64,000 nucleotides of DNA from Cordia subcordata (Eukaryota; Streptophyta; Magnoliopsida; Boraginales; Cordiaceae). Positions 11,380 through 23,672 of this stretch are shown here, piece by piece. The stretch is taken from positions 5,264,501 through 5,328,500 of the forward strand of contig JAPTOF010000006.1 of NCBI GenBank assembly GCA_028554755.1. Reading direction: 5' to 3'. The notes below the pieces were generated by a model that saw only the letters and a program-made list of their open reading frames with translations, was not told the origin of the DNA and did no database searches. The stretch's first letter is position 1. Each line of letters begins with the position of its first letter. Made by a program: the position numbers and the translations under genes.

Positions 11380-13936
11380 TTTGATCAATTTTGCACTGCC
11401 TTTTTCTTTCTTGGTATTTTTTCAAATACATGTAATTTTTGTATATGGTCTTTTCTTACGTTAAGTAGCTGTTATTTTTGTTGTACTAATTGATGATGTA
11501 ATATATAATGTTATGGTTAGAGTTATTCGAGTCAATTTGGAAACGAAGATTTTATGGCCAGAGTGAAGCCTTCTCTTGTTTTGGTTTAAGGAAGCCGATG
11601 ACATAATACATATTTGTACTTATCGAAAATTGGTTTCAAGAGTGTGAGCACTTAAAAGCGAAAAACATACCACTGGACTACAAATATTTCCAACATTTGC
11701 CCCGTGTCACAAACCTTAGTATATTTTAAAGCAAAGACAAGACACATTCTGCGTCTAAACCGACATTTTGAAATATTTCTTAAGCTGACACATTAGCCTT
11801 TACATATATGATACAACTGGAGGAGGAAGATTTCACTAAGAATCAAGCTGTTAATTAGCCTAAGAATACATTGTAAAATATTAGCATTTAGTTGCAAAAC
11901 TTCGCGGATCCTCTACTTCTGTCCTTCAACTCCTCCCTTAAGGAACTTACATAATTACAGAAACCGACTGCAGAGAAATCTGAATCACACTGGCATCGAC
12001 CATCATCGGAGAACTATCCAAATTAGAGCATAGCTTTTCACTCTCTTGTGCTTTTAAGCACCAAAAAAGCAGAGCCAAACAGGCTCTTAGTTTATTGTTG
12101 ACCGGTCTTATGCCTCGTGCGGACGGTTCCACTCTTCAAAATGCAACGTCGCAACTCTCATCATTAAGCCCACACCAGCTGAACAGATGAAAATAAGAAC
12201 GCCATTGAATCCCCAATTGGCATGGCAGGCAAGAGAGCAAGCAAAAGGCATGGCTTTTCGCCCCCCAGAAAGACTACTGGTTCTCAAACCTGATCTTTGC
12301 TGCAGCACAACTGACCGCAAAAGAGGGAAAATCAACCAGAGTGAAATGAGCTTAAAGGGAGGTGCTTTTGATATCCAAAAACTGCTTCAAGTTCAATACT
12401 AGCAGCTTCAATCTTCTTTCACCCTTTGTGGTGTCCCTTCACTAGACCTTCAACCAACTTCTTGCACCCATTGAATGTTCTTTCCTGCACCAAAAGTCAA
12501 TGTTGAGTAGGTTATAAATCCTTCTCATTTATATCCTGTTTATATTGAATAATTAGCAAAAGCAAGAAGCGTGCATGGTCTTTACTTTCCCTTGTTCTGA
12601 CAGTTCTGTTCAATTCTAACCTATTGTTTGTACCAATTGGCCGATGCTGTTCCACCTTATAGTTATAGCTAGAACATATTAGCAATCCTATTTCACTGTG
12701 AGCTAGCAAAGGGTCTCAGCAGTCTCAAGCTTATTTACTGTGCTTTGAGAACTTCACAGCGCCAACTTTAAGATTTTCACAAGGATGTGAAGATGGCAAA
12801 TACTCGTATCTATGCATGCACAGTGAGAATGAACTACTATCAACTGTGGTCCAATGTACTTATGAAAGATCTAATAATACCACATTCGTGCATCTGCAGC
12901 AATGGAAAGTTAAAGTCTCTGTTTTGTAGCTTAAATGCTCAAGAGAGATCTTGATGCTATACAACCTATCTTGCCACTTTTGTCCATCCTATGCTTGTTT
13001 AATTTTAGTGTCTCGTCCAGGAAAGAAAATTAAAAATCCTGATTTCCCCCCTCCCTAACTCACAAGCACACACGCAAACACAACAAAAGAAAGGTAAGAT
13101 AAGAAAGAAGTTGAGATGAGTGAGTAGCTCATGTAGTTGAGACTACTCACCCAGAACTGAAGTGCTGACTTGGGTTCAAATCCTATTAGCACAGAAAGTT
13201 GGGGTTGTTTCAAAAAGAAAATGATTAGAAAGAAGCTACAGAGCTTTACGTGTAATTGGTGACTAACCATGGAAATATAATAATTTTATCAAAAAAGGAG
13301 AAGTGGTTCATGAGACACTTGACCAGCTGGCTTGACGCATATGTGAGTGTAATGAGTAAAAGGATATGACAAATTTACTAAACTTCCTCTATTAACAATG
13401 GCATAAGGTAGAATATTAAGTTCAAACACATAATCAAACAATAGATCTATCAATAAGTGACTCTACTATCCAAATAGTATTTCAAAACTGTTCTCTCATC
13501 TTATATGCTATGCAAATTAAGAAGTATCTGCAGCTTCGAAATTCTTAAGAAAGCAACTTAATGAACATGATAGAGTAGAATACTGCTGAACGCTTTAAGT
13601 TTAGCAACATACATGAAACAAAAGCATTTCCAGTTACCTAAATGAGTGATCAGCCCCTGAGGCTCGGAATTTCTAGCCAAACCCATTCACGCCTTTCTTT
13701 GCCCTGCAGTACAACTTGGACCTCAACTGGTCAAGAGGTTGTAGTTACTTGCCAACTTTTAGCTGCTCTCCTGCCATGGCACTTGTATATCGTCCAAAAC
13801 ACGACATAACAAAACAAAACCATTCATGAGTTGAACTCAAGAAGCAAAGTCCTGCAAGCACAGTGATAAATTAAGAATCGCGAATCTTGGTGCTTCTAAT
13901 GAACAATGGCATCTGCCCTGAAACACTATCATGGAC
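11380..13936. other. Intergenic, with one SINE and a possible orphan exon
   Basis: No complete gene is seen. It holds the 3' flanks of both neighbours, a 112-bp SINE (13111-13222), and a 22-codon open stretch at 12419-12484 on the minus strand that starts after a good acceptor (TGCAG) and ends in a stop, which may be an isolated terminal exon or chance. Confidence 0.5.
13111..13222 (+). mobile_element. tRNA-derived SINE, 112 bp, with target-site duplication
   Basis: A tRNA-like head has an A-box-like TAGCTCATGTAGTTGAG and a B-box GGGTTCAAATCC spaced as in SINE promoters. The element ends in an A-rich tract and is flanked by near-perfect 13-bp duplications, GATAAGAAAGAAG (13098-13110) and GATTAGAAAGAAG (13223-13235). 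Related heads occur on the minus strand near 36.4 kb and 41.1 kb. Confidence 0.75.
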
Positions 13937-15370
13937 TCAATGACTACCAACACGTGAGATCTTCCTTATAGAATCCATATAAGCTCCAGAAATTGCTACT
14001 CTTAACTTGTTTACGAAAGCATTCCCATGATCACTGGTACCAGTCTCGAGTTTTGATGAACCAGCAATCACAACAAAGTTCTCCTCATTTCCAACATCTA
14101 TTTCATGTAACTCCTCAAAAACCCCCAGAAACTCGTCAACCAGCATGTCGTAGAATGACTTACTCGGTGGAATCACATTAATAATAAGAACTCCGAGCTC
14201 ACAAAGAACAGTTCTTGAAGCCAAAATAACAGATTTCCTCACAAACTCCAGAGGCGGTGCGCAAGTACCCATTCCAGCGTCACTTGAATCCAGATCAACC
14301 ATAATCACATCAAATTTACCAACAAAATCGTCCAAACAATAGCCATTCTCTCCATTGCAACCAGTACTGTTAAACTCACAATCCCAATTGTTCACCCGAT
14401 GCGCTAGCTTTTCAATCAACTTAATTCCATCTCCAACGTGCAAATGTATTAATTCACTACTTTCCAACCCAAAATACCTCCTCGCGACACTCAGAACAAC
14501 CTCATCCTCCTCGACACCGAAAACCTCAATGTCCAACTGACTACTCAAAAAGCCAAGCAATGCCCCTCCTCCTACACCCAAACACAAAGCTTTAGGCCTT
14601 AACCCCCGTCGAATTCGTTCATCCAAATACAAGCCTATTACTGAAAGCCCCGCCACCATCGGCTCAAAATACGGATGAACCAACACTCTATCATCCAACC
14701 TAAATTCTACACCCGCCTCTAACCCATCAGAATCCAAATTGAATTCATCTTTTGGACAAATCCTCATTTGGGTTTGCACCAAATTTGGCATTCTCTTAAA
14801 CCTCAGCCTTCTCCTAAAATCTTTATCGCCATTCGAAGATCTCAACTCAACATCTTCTACTAACATTTCTCCAACAAAAGGCCCCTCAGAGATTTCCAAT
14901 ACTACATTTCGGACCAGATCATCTTCATAGGTCAAGAAGGGTATATATGGGAGATCACCATTCGGCGGAAAAGCCGATCTTGGAGCCAAACCAAGCAACA
15001 AGGTTGTCAAACTCGCTTCAATTCGAGAATGGTCTGTGCAGGCATGGTTCATATCAAGCTTATACGACGTGGGGTGGGAGCAACTTGGGAGATTTCCTAT
15101 GAGGATGAGGCGGGAGAGGTGGGGGAAGGTTAGGAGGAGCTGGAGGTGGCCGGCTTCCGTGGAAAAAGTCCAGCAGGTTTCGCGGTTTAGTGGAACCAAC
15201 ATGGCAGCGATTTGGGTGGTGGCGGCGGCGGCCGCAGTGGGAGAGTCGAGAACGGCGATGCAGAGGAAGGGTGTGTGGAGGAGGTGGGGGTGGGGGCAGA
15301 GGTTGGGTAAGGTGAAGGTTATGTAACGGGAAGAGACAATGGTTTCGAAGATGGACGAGTCCAGCGACAT
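13937..15370 (-). CDS. METTL13-like SAM-dependent methyltransferase
   Basis: Single-exon frame of 477 residues from ATG at 15370 (MSLDSSIFETIVSSRYITF), chosen because family members begin this way; the frame stays open 20 codons further upstream. The C-terminal half is a Rossmann-type, spermidine-synthase-like methyltransferase: motif I ALCLGVGGGALLGFL, the acidic ribose-binding strand EVFGVEEDEVV, then HVGDGIKLIEKL, FDVIMVDLDSSDAGMGTCAP and GVLIINVIPPSKSFY. This matches the C-terminal catalytic domain of METTL13, which in animals methylates the eEF1A N-terminus. The substrate here is inferred. From memory it resembles Arabidopsis AT5G04610, a near neighbour of DME, in keeping with the order here. 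Likely cytosolic, as no convincing targeting signal is present. Confidence 0.88.
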   Translation of the reverse strand: MSLDSSIFETIVSSRYITFTLPNLCPHPHLLHTPFLCIAVLDSPTAAAAATTQIAAMLVPLNRETCWTFSTEAGHLQLLLTFPHLSRLILIGNLPSCSHPTSYKLDMNHACTDHSRIEASLTTLLLGLAPRSAFPPNGDLPYIPFLTYEDDLVRNVVLEISEGPFVGEMLVEDVELRSSNGDKDFRRRLRFKRMPNLVQTQMRICPKDEFNLDSDGLEAGVEFRLDDRVLVHPYFEPMVAGLSVIGLYLDERIRRGLRPKALCLGVGGGALLGFLSSQLDIEVFGVEEDEVVLSVARRYFGLESSELIHLHVGDGIKLIEKLAHRVNNWDCEFNSTGCNGENGYCLDDFVGKFDVIMVDLDSSDAGMGTCAPPLEFVRKSVILASRTVLCELGVLIINVIPPSKSFYDMLVDEFLGVFEELHEIDVGNEENFVVIAGSSKLETGTSDHGNAFVNKLRVAISGAYMDSIRKISRVGSH

Positions 15371-15545
15371 CTTTTGATGAACAAACGACACACAGCGAGG
15401 TGGAGATGCTTGTTTTCTTGCATTTGACAACTGAGACCTACTTGATTGTTTTCGGGTTAAAGGGGGTTGGTTACGAAAAATATTTTTCGATTCACTAAAT
15501 TCTTTTTATCTTTAAAAAATAAAGATTATTCTACCACAAAAAGTA

Positions 15546-15783
15546 TTTTTTTTTTTTTTAAAAGGGTTAACCAAAGGAGAACCCCTTTCCCACCTGGCCA
15601 GAGGCTCCTTAACCAGGCGGGAGGTAAATCGAGGGATGTGCGTGAGTGGCAGCCCGACCAGGGAGAGGACCAACGGGCGTGGAAATCCAGCAACAGCCCC
15701 CGCAATATTTCAGCGGAGTACTGCCGCCACACGGACTCGATCCCGCGTTGTCAGGGTGTCTCCACCCTAATCACCTGGCCACT
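15546..15783 (-). mobile_element. Full-length tRNA-derived SINE
   Basis: On the minus strand the 238-bp element runs from an A-box-like TGGCCAGGTGATTAGGGTGG (15781-15762) and B-box GATCGAGTCC (15742-15733), through a GC-rich body, to GGTTAACCCTTTTAAAA and a poly-A tail (poly-T at 15546-15559 on plus). Flanks TACCACAAAAAGTA (15532-15545) and TACCAACTCAAAGTA (15784-15798) look like a decayed target duplication. A 5'-truncated copy is at 38006-38175. Confidence 0.82.
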
Positions 15784-15798
15784 TACCAACTCAAAGTA

Positions 15799-18265
15799 CT
15801 TTATTTTGCTGTAGAATTGCCCGTCGATTATTCTAGTCATTCATTTCAGGCCTATCTTTTGCGTGTTAATGGATGATGCAAGGAACGATTGTGTTTTGCA
15901 GGATTGTTGAGTGAGCGCATAAACTATCATTTGCTGCTGGGTACATCATCTTATTAACATTTTTTATCAGGTTGTCTCGTTATCGTTTTTTTATTATGTC
16001 ATTTAATATTTCTTGTAACTGCAAGAGTTAAGTTGAGGGTGAGGTTCATATGTTAGACAATAATGTGTTTTTGTTGTCAATAAGGTGAAAAACATAATAA
16101 ATTTAAAAAATATTTGCATATATGAACTTGAATTACACAAGTAACTTTGGTTTAATAGTGAGACCTACATGATTGGTGAGTGAAATTTTTCATGCAGTTG
16201 TTCGTTTATGATTAATTAATTATTGCAATTGTTAGCATCCATAAATGATTCTTTTTGTGCTTTTCTATTTCCATGTTTTGATTAATCATCGTGAACGAAT
16301 AAAGTGAGTTGAGTGAAAAGTGTTTTGAGTAGATCAAATAACACTCGAAAATCATGTCAAGGACTTGAAGAGGAAATCAACTTCTACAAGGGAGGGGAAA
16401 AAGAGAGCAGGAACAAGAAGAAGAAGACAAGTTATCGTGTATTTGATTGTCTTGTTACATAAGTATATGAACTAAATGTGATTATGCAAAAATATATTAG
16501 CACGACTTCTTATATCTACACATAAAAGAGCTAAAATTAGTATCATTTTGCAAATTGATGGAGGTTAAGCATACAATTATAAGGCAATTGCACTCATTGT
16601 TTTACTTTCAGTGTTTACAAGATAACTAATGGTTTTTTCGGTCGTCTCCTAGCGAAAAAAGATGCCTAACAAGCATATCAAGATTTATAACATACATGGT
16701 CAAAGTACGTGATTCGATTTTTATGACTTTGCCAAAGTTGGCACTGAGTGTTGTTTAGGTTTTCAAGGCAAATCAGTAACATCGACTAAAATTTCGCGAT
16801 ATAAAACACATAAAAAAAACAACATACGTTCATTGTATCGTAACTATCAATTTAAAATGATGCTAAAGGAATATATTAGTTGGAAGTAATACATAAGATA
16901 TTTTTTGCGAGTTCTATGGGAAACTCGTCTATATATATCTTCTCAGTTTATAATATTTGTACACACAGTGCTTTTGTAGTCTATTTGAGGAAGCTTTCAT
17001 GTTTCATCGAGATGACCAGTCGTATGATGTATGGTGAAGTTTTTCATTTTGTAAATTCTTTTCCAGTGGCCAATGAATAAGAATTGAGTTGTAAGTATGT
17101 TTTACATTTGTATATGGACATATAATCTTTTATTTTTTAATTCAGTTTATACGCATTTTTGTGTATGTATATATAATATCGATAAAACTTCAAATTTCAA
17201 TCTATTTCACAGAAAACGTGTATTGATTTTGAGATCTATGCATTTCTAAATGTTCAACAATATTGCATTGGTTTCTAGGTTTTCAAGATATAATTTCGAG
17301 AGCTAAGCATTTCTAAATGTGTTTTTTTTCCCCCTTTTTCATCTTTAAAAGGGATTGCAAATGAATGTTTGGTCACAAAAAGGTTTAGTTTCTTTCAATG
17401 CTATTGAATATTTTAAGCAATTCAAATGGTTTTGGCCATTGCAAAACTTGCTACACAATTTCTAGTTGTATCTTCCAAATTCAATTACAACGCTTTTCAA
17501 TTTGAGGGATTAAATACACCCAGTCACTATTTAACTCCAAACTCAAAAAGAGATATAGACTAATCAAAATTCAAAATAACCTCTGAGTTATTTCTCATGT
17601 AATTGAATTTATTAAAATATTTAATTTCATAGTAAAGCAACTCAACTTTTCATTTTGCGTCAATTAATTGAGATATAGAACCCAAAAACACCAATAAATT
17701 TGATAGGAAACCGAAAACCCTTGTTTAGATTCCACAATTATGGGAAAAATACAGCACCAAACATAACTATTATAAATATAACAAATTAAAATACTTCAAA
17801 TAAAAATCCTCCATTTTACTTATGAAAAATTTATGTTTCAATTCTCAAAATTCTTTCAAGAACCAAAAAAAACTTCTTCAGAGATCACCATTGGCTATTA
17901 ACTTTATTCATCGAATATATTTTTTTAATCGTAAAAGACCCAAATACTTACAAAATATTATTTTAATTACCTCTGAATCCCGTATTAGGAACATAATCGG
18001 AGGCATTAAACTGATGCCCCAAATCCATAATCTTCCTGTTTCTATTTTCTCGAGCATCTTTTAAGTGGCCCAAAATTAAATTTGAAAATATCTTGAGGGG
18101 AGGTTCCCTAATTAATATTTCTAAAAGTAACTTGAGCAAATTGAGAAAGTGCTTCACTAATCACTTTCTTTCCTTTCTTGGGGTAGGAAGGCGAAGCGCC
18201 AATCAAGTCAAATAAAAGGCGGCAAAAATGAAAAACCTTTTCTTTCTTCTTCTTCTTCTAGTCCC

Positions 18266-18300
<35 letters not shown>

Positions 18301-18371
18301 TCCAACACACAGACACACACACCACAAAGACAGACAGGGAGAGCATTGGCCTCGAGAAAATTCACAAAAGG
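15799..18371. other. Intergenic, no gene seen
   Basis: AT-rich sequence with only short scattered frames. Near 18180-18371 it becomes purine/pyrimidine-biased with CT and CA runs (18270-18322), like a plant 5' UTR. Confidence 0.45.
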
Positions 18372-18479
18372 TACTTATCCTTCTCTTTCCCAGATCATCT
18401 TCTGAGTTTTATTTGAGCTTGGTTGTACTTATCCTTCTCTTTCCCAGATCATCTCCTGAGTTTTATTTGAGCTTGGTTA
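18372..18479. repeat. 54-bp tandem duplication
   Basis: Two adjacent 54-bp units (18372-18425 and 18426-18479), each starting TACTTATCCTTCTCTTTCCC. They differ at two positions by eye, so the duplication is recent. Confidence 0.93.
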
Positions 18480-21400
18480 TCTTTTTTCCTCCTAATAAAA
18501 TGAAAATAATCGAGTGCACGAAAGTCACGCTATGCGTAAATATGGAAATGGGTCTGGCCCATTTTTTGAAAAGATCATATCTGACGTTTTAAGGGTTTGA
18601 TAATCAAGGGTTTCTTGTTAAGTGAGGTTTTAATGTGAAGTTTTACTAGATTTTGTTGTGAACCCTTGTACATTTTGTTGCCGAAAGATTGAATCCTTGC
18701 AAGTATCATTTAGGATCGATTTCTTGAGTTAACAAGGGGTGCTCAAACAAGTTTTGCGAAGTTTTAGTTTATTGAGCTTTTGATCAGTAAAATCTTTGAT
18801 TTGTGATTGGCTCGATTAATGCCTAATTCCGTATTGTTTCGTTAAGTAATGTGCTACTCGGGAATAAAGCAAAAGAAGATTGAAATCTATTCCGAATCTG
18901 CAAACGTGTAGAAATTGAATGTGAAAGATTATGTTTTATTATTTGATGGGGATATATAATTGTTAGATATGGGTTGGTTCTAACTGTGTTTGACTTCGTT
19001 AATCATTATAATTGTTGGATTTTATGCTCTTCCTGCGTGTGTATGTGTTTCTTCTCTAGAGTTACTCCAGCTCTCTCATATCTACTGTATTCAATAGTCA
19101 GTAATTTTCGATTAAAACTGCATTATTGACATAGTTAAGTTGATATATGTAGAAGCTAAGCATTAATATGCAGTGATGCAACCTTTTGATTCGACAATGA
19201 CTGATGCTCAGCAGCACAAGGCATATAATCAAGTTCCAGATGTAGAAGGATGTTATTTATTTTGGTCTCAGCATTTGTTATTTTGGTAGTTAGATCCTGA
19301 CTTGATTATTTTACTTTTAGTACAAAAGAAACCAAGGCTTTCCTGTTTTAATCTTGTGAAGCAGTGTTGCGTATGTTCTCTCTGCAATTTGCCTCGTTTG
19401 ATAGGCAAATATTTGCTTGTTCGTTCGACAACTGAGATGAATAAGTTGTATAGTAAGGAACATTAACGTTGTACAGTGTTTCTATTAAAGTTGTACAGTG
19501 TTTCATAACTGATCAACACACATCAGGTTCGAACTTAGGATCAATGTTTTGGAGAAAATGCAAAGCCATTTGGACCATCAAGTGCTTGATGCTAGCAACC
19601 AAGTTATTATCAATTATTTTTGTAGTCTGCATTGCCAACTAGCAAGGATGTGCTTAATATGAAGTCTTCAAGGTTATGGATATATCTTAATGTGTTCAAA
19701 GAAGGAAATTTTTGCCTTAAGGTCTGTATTAATTTGAGAAGGAAGAATGGGAAATTTAACATACTTCTGTTTGCAAATTGTAGCTGTTGAAGATAAGAAC
19801 TGACTTTTGTTTGGTTATAAGAGGTGGATCAAATTGATGTAGAAGAAAACATTGACTATGCATTTTTGAAAGCTTTACCATTGCGAGTATCATATGAAGT
19901 AGTTGTAAGAGGCGCAGCATAACACATGGTGGGTGCACCAGAACTGCAAGGCCTATATATGTGACTTCTTTTATGTATGGGCTCCTTACTTTGATAAGTT
20001 GCACGCCACTCTAGTGCTTTACATTCTACCTGCAACTGCCTGCAAGAGCTCTTTGTGCCCTTTTGTCTTTGTCTGCACCTTTCGCCTTTAACAACTATGA
20101 TACAACAGCAAATAAGTTGATTTGATGGGAGTCATTTCTAAATATAAATATGCTAAAGGGACGTATATTATGGAGAAAAAGAAAATATTATGGGGATTTC
20201 GTATCATGTCTTTGTTAATGTTCTTCTATAAAATAAATTTCTAGTTCAAATGATAATGACATGATCATGATGGACATGACAAGTACTTTAAATTGCCAGT
20301 TGGTTCAGAATAGTATTAGTTGGTTCTTAATTTTTCACGCATATTAGAAGTCTATTCAAAAGAAAAAATCCTATATAAATTATCCTTGCAACATGTTTAA
20401 ATATGCTCATCTTAATTGGGAGACTTTTACTTAGATATTTTAAGAGATAGATATAGAATTTTGCACTGTTTCTAGGAAAAAATTGCTTCAAGGGTTTTGT
20501 AGTTCTCGTTATCCTTTGTTAAGAGAGTATTGCATAGGACAAGTTAGAGAGCATTGCGTAGGACAAGTTTTGGATGATATTTAAGTTTATATGCATATGT
20601 TTTCATTTGCGTGCATGTGAAAATATAAGGTTTGATGGAGATAAATGTTTAAATGTTTACCTGAAATTGATTAAATCATCAGAATAAGTTATCTAGTGTG
20701 CCACACCTTTAAATTTCTAAAAACTTTTTGTATATATCAATTTTCATTTGCCAATCGCTATTCTTAGGTAAGAACTGTCTAGTCTTTTGTGTTCTTCATG
20801 GAAAATAAAGCATTAATCAATTGAGTTGTTTACAAGTGCACCACCTATTGCTGCTTTTAAAGGTTTATTTTTGTATGCTTGCATTGGTAAATACATACCA
20901 AGTTATCTAATCAGAGCTTGTTTCTTGGTAGGTTTGGGAACTAGATGTGATCAAGCTGTTTATGCCATATTTAAGATCCCAGCCCTTCTAAATTATACAG
21001 GTACAAATTTGAAACCTTACCTCTAAGGTGATTGCATTTTGATACATAACTCGATGTTCTCAACGGAATTAGTGAATCATTTTAATTTCAATCACTTCAC
21101 TGTCTTATCATTTTTTACTATGTCAAGAACATTGATTACTTGAATCAACTCTGGTGATTTTGATGATTTTCTTCTATTCATAAGAATATGAATTCATTGG
21201 CTCTTATTCTCTCTTGCATTCTAGACAATTGTCACAATCAACCCCCTCCCTTGCTCTATGAAAAAGAGCATTTGAACTTCCTAAACATGTTCCAAATTTA
21301 ATAAAAGATGGAGCTTGGGACTAGCAAATATAAAGACATATGCAGAGATTCTCTTACAGATAATCTTTTTTTATACTTTGTTATAGCTTGGGAATGGGAT

Positions 21401-23672
21401 TAATGTTTTATTCTTTACCAATATAAATATTTTTATATTCTGTTAACTTAGAATCAAACTTTGAAATAAACACTTGGAGCAGTGGGAACTTCTTTCTTTC
21501 TTCTTGGTCATATCAATCAAGCCCTTAAAGCTTGACTGAAATGGTAGAGGATTTCAGCAAAGATCCTTGGTTTATCATATCCAGTGTCCATCTTGATAAG
21601 GTTGCTAGCTTGTTATTTCTTCTGAAAAATCTTACCATTATCATCCATGCAAAAGGATAACTTTGGGTTCAAGTAGTACCCAATGTTCAAGATTCTTTAC
21701 AGCAAGAACTTTACATAGTTTGTGTAATCATTTGATAGGGATGATGATTCTTTGTTTTTTTGCTGAAATTTCAATCTGAGTACACATATTATCCTAGACG
21801 ACATAACCCCTTGTTGGGAGCTAGGTTTTAAAATTTTGATGGGTATATATTGTTTTGGTAGTAGCTTTGGTCTTCATACATGAAAGTAATTGAAATTTGA
21901 CGAGTTTGGAGTGCACTTGATTCAAAAGTGCAAATCAAATACACCTGTCGTTATCTAGCCAAATGAAACTTACAGCTTCCGTGAAATGACCCATCCACTC
22001 TCGACAATCAAGCAAATGGTAGATAAGAATGCACTGATAAATGCTTTTGGCTCAGGCAATGTGCAATCATTTATCAATTACTTGATGTACTGGAGACTAA
22101 AAGCTTACAGGGTGGTACAACAATATAAACATTTTCTAATAGACTTGAAATTTGGCAGAATACAAATTACTGCCTCATGAGCTTTGGATTTGGTACAGTT
22201 TGAGGACATAAAGTAACTTGAGTTTCAGAAAGATGCGCAAATACATGGGTAATGGATCTGCATATGTTTTGCTAAAATTTTTCTTTCGGGAAAGTGAAAA
22301 AAATTGGCATAACTCCTCTATGTCATAGTTCATGTGGTAAAGGTTCCTATTAGACAGGACAAGAAGAAACATAAAAGTAAACATTGCAGCATGGCTTATT
22401 ACAGTATTAAGCATTTGTCATGACAAAGTCATATGCTATTGTTTTTCTTCCTTCGCCTCTGCCACACCAGTTACCTTTCTTTTTATTTTCTTTGAAGTCT
22501 GTTTCTTTCTGTTGCCTCACCAAGGTTATTGAACTTATTGGAACAAGAGTTTATATCAGCACATAATGCTTTAAAATTTCGGTCATGTACTTGATATCTT
22601 GATGCTTCTACAATTTAACACAAACGGATTGCAATGAGTGCACCCCTGTCCATGAATTTGTTCTTCTTAAGTTCATTAATATTGATAAATCAAAACTTAT
22701 TGGATTCAAAACACTGGCTGTTTTGCTATAGATCTGTGACAATATCTTCATTGCATCGTGTACTTTATGGCAACAATAACGTTTCCGTGATAAATGCTTT
22801 CCTCTTTTGGAGTAAAAGAGTTGGTTTCTTTTCATTTGTGGAATTGCCAATATTTGGTAGAACTAACAATACATTTTTATGGATCCTTCCGTGCTGGTAT
22901 AAAACTAAAGAAAACACTTGCTAGTTTTAAGTTATTGGTTCTTGTCCATAAAAAATATGAAGAATTTCTGTTAGTTCCTTGGATTTCTTCCACAATTTTA
23001 ACCAAGATGTAGGTGCAAACCGTAATGAAATTTAATTTAGTTCTTTGAAATGCTAGAGTCAAAGAAATTCAATTGATACGATATGAGTCAATGTAACAAC
23101 CAGTGATATTTATGTTTTATTTGTAAAAACACTGAAAAATTGCCACTCTGCTTCTTGCAAGCATGAAATTTGAAGACTGACACATTTATTTTGGTTGGAT
23201 GAGGTAGTTTTTGCGGCCAAGTCTCTAGACGTGATGTGTAGTGTACTTTAACTATCTTTTTGTTGATCCATATGATTATATTTAGATTGATGTAGAGGGC
23301 TCGCAAGTTCCACCAACAAAAATAGTCTGTTGGAAGCTTCCTGTAAAAGTAGTTATTATTAAGTTCAAATGAATATTACATTGTGAATTCTCTTCTCTTC
23401 TACATCTGCCGTTAGCAATGTAATCCTTAAAACATGGCTCACATTTTGAGCATAAATTGAAAAGAATCATAGCTGTTTGTGATAAATATGCTAACACTCT
23501 CTAATGCTCTTGTTTGTCAAAGAATTAGCCAAAGCAACTTCAAAATTCCCTTTTGCTGCCTGAAGAACTTATAAAATTGGCATCTCTTGTCACAAGAGGA
23601 ACTATTAGATGCACAACAAATGTCAGTTGATCATGCTACCGAGCTGTTGTCTTCTTTTCTATTATGGACAGA
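18480..23672. other. Long gene-poor region; possible orphan plus-strand exon near 19.16 kb; 3' flank of DEMETER-like gene
   Basis: No complete gene is supported. A possible acceptor (ATATGCAG) at about 19163 precedes an ATG frame of about 36 codons (MQPFDSTMTDAQQHKAYNQV...) that looks coding-like. With the CT/CA-rich leader-like sequence at 18.2-18.4 kb it could mark the 5' end of a plus-strand gene or pseudogene, but I found no convincing downstream exons and no family. The last part up to 23672 should contain the 3' UTR of the minus-strand glycosylase gene. Confidence 0.3.

Noticed and set aside
12108..12335. 75-codon minus frame with a hydrophobic segment
   Set aside because: No ATG start in good context, no recognised family, and no splice partner.
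13111..13222. Candidate tRNA gene
   Set aside because: Has A and B boxes but no acceptor-stem pairing I could see, and it is flanked by target duplications; called a SINE.
22608..23500. Several 60-96 codon frames on both strands
   Set aside because: Random AT-rich frames with no motif, start context or splice support.
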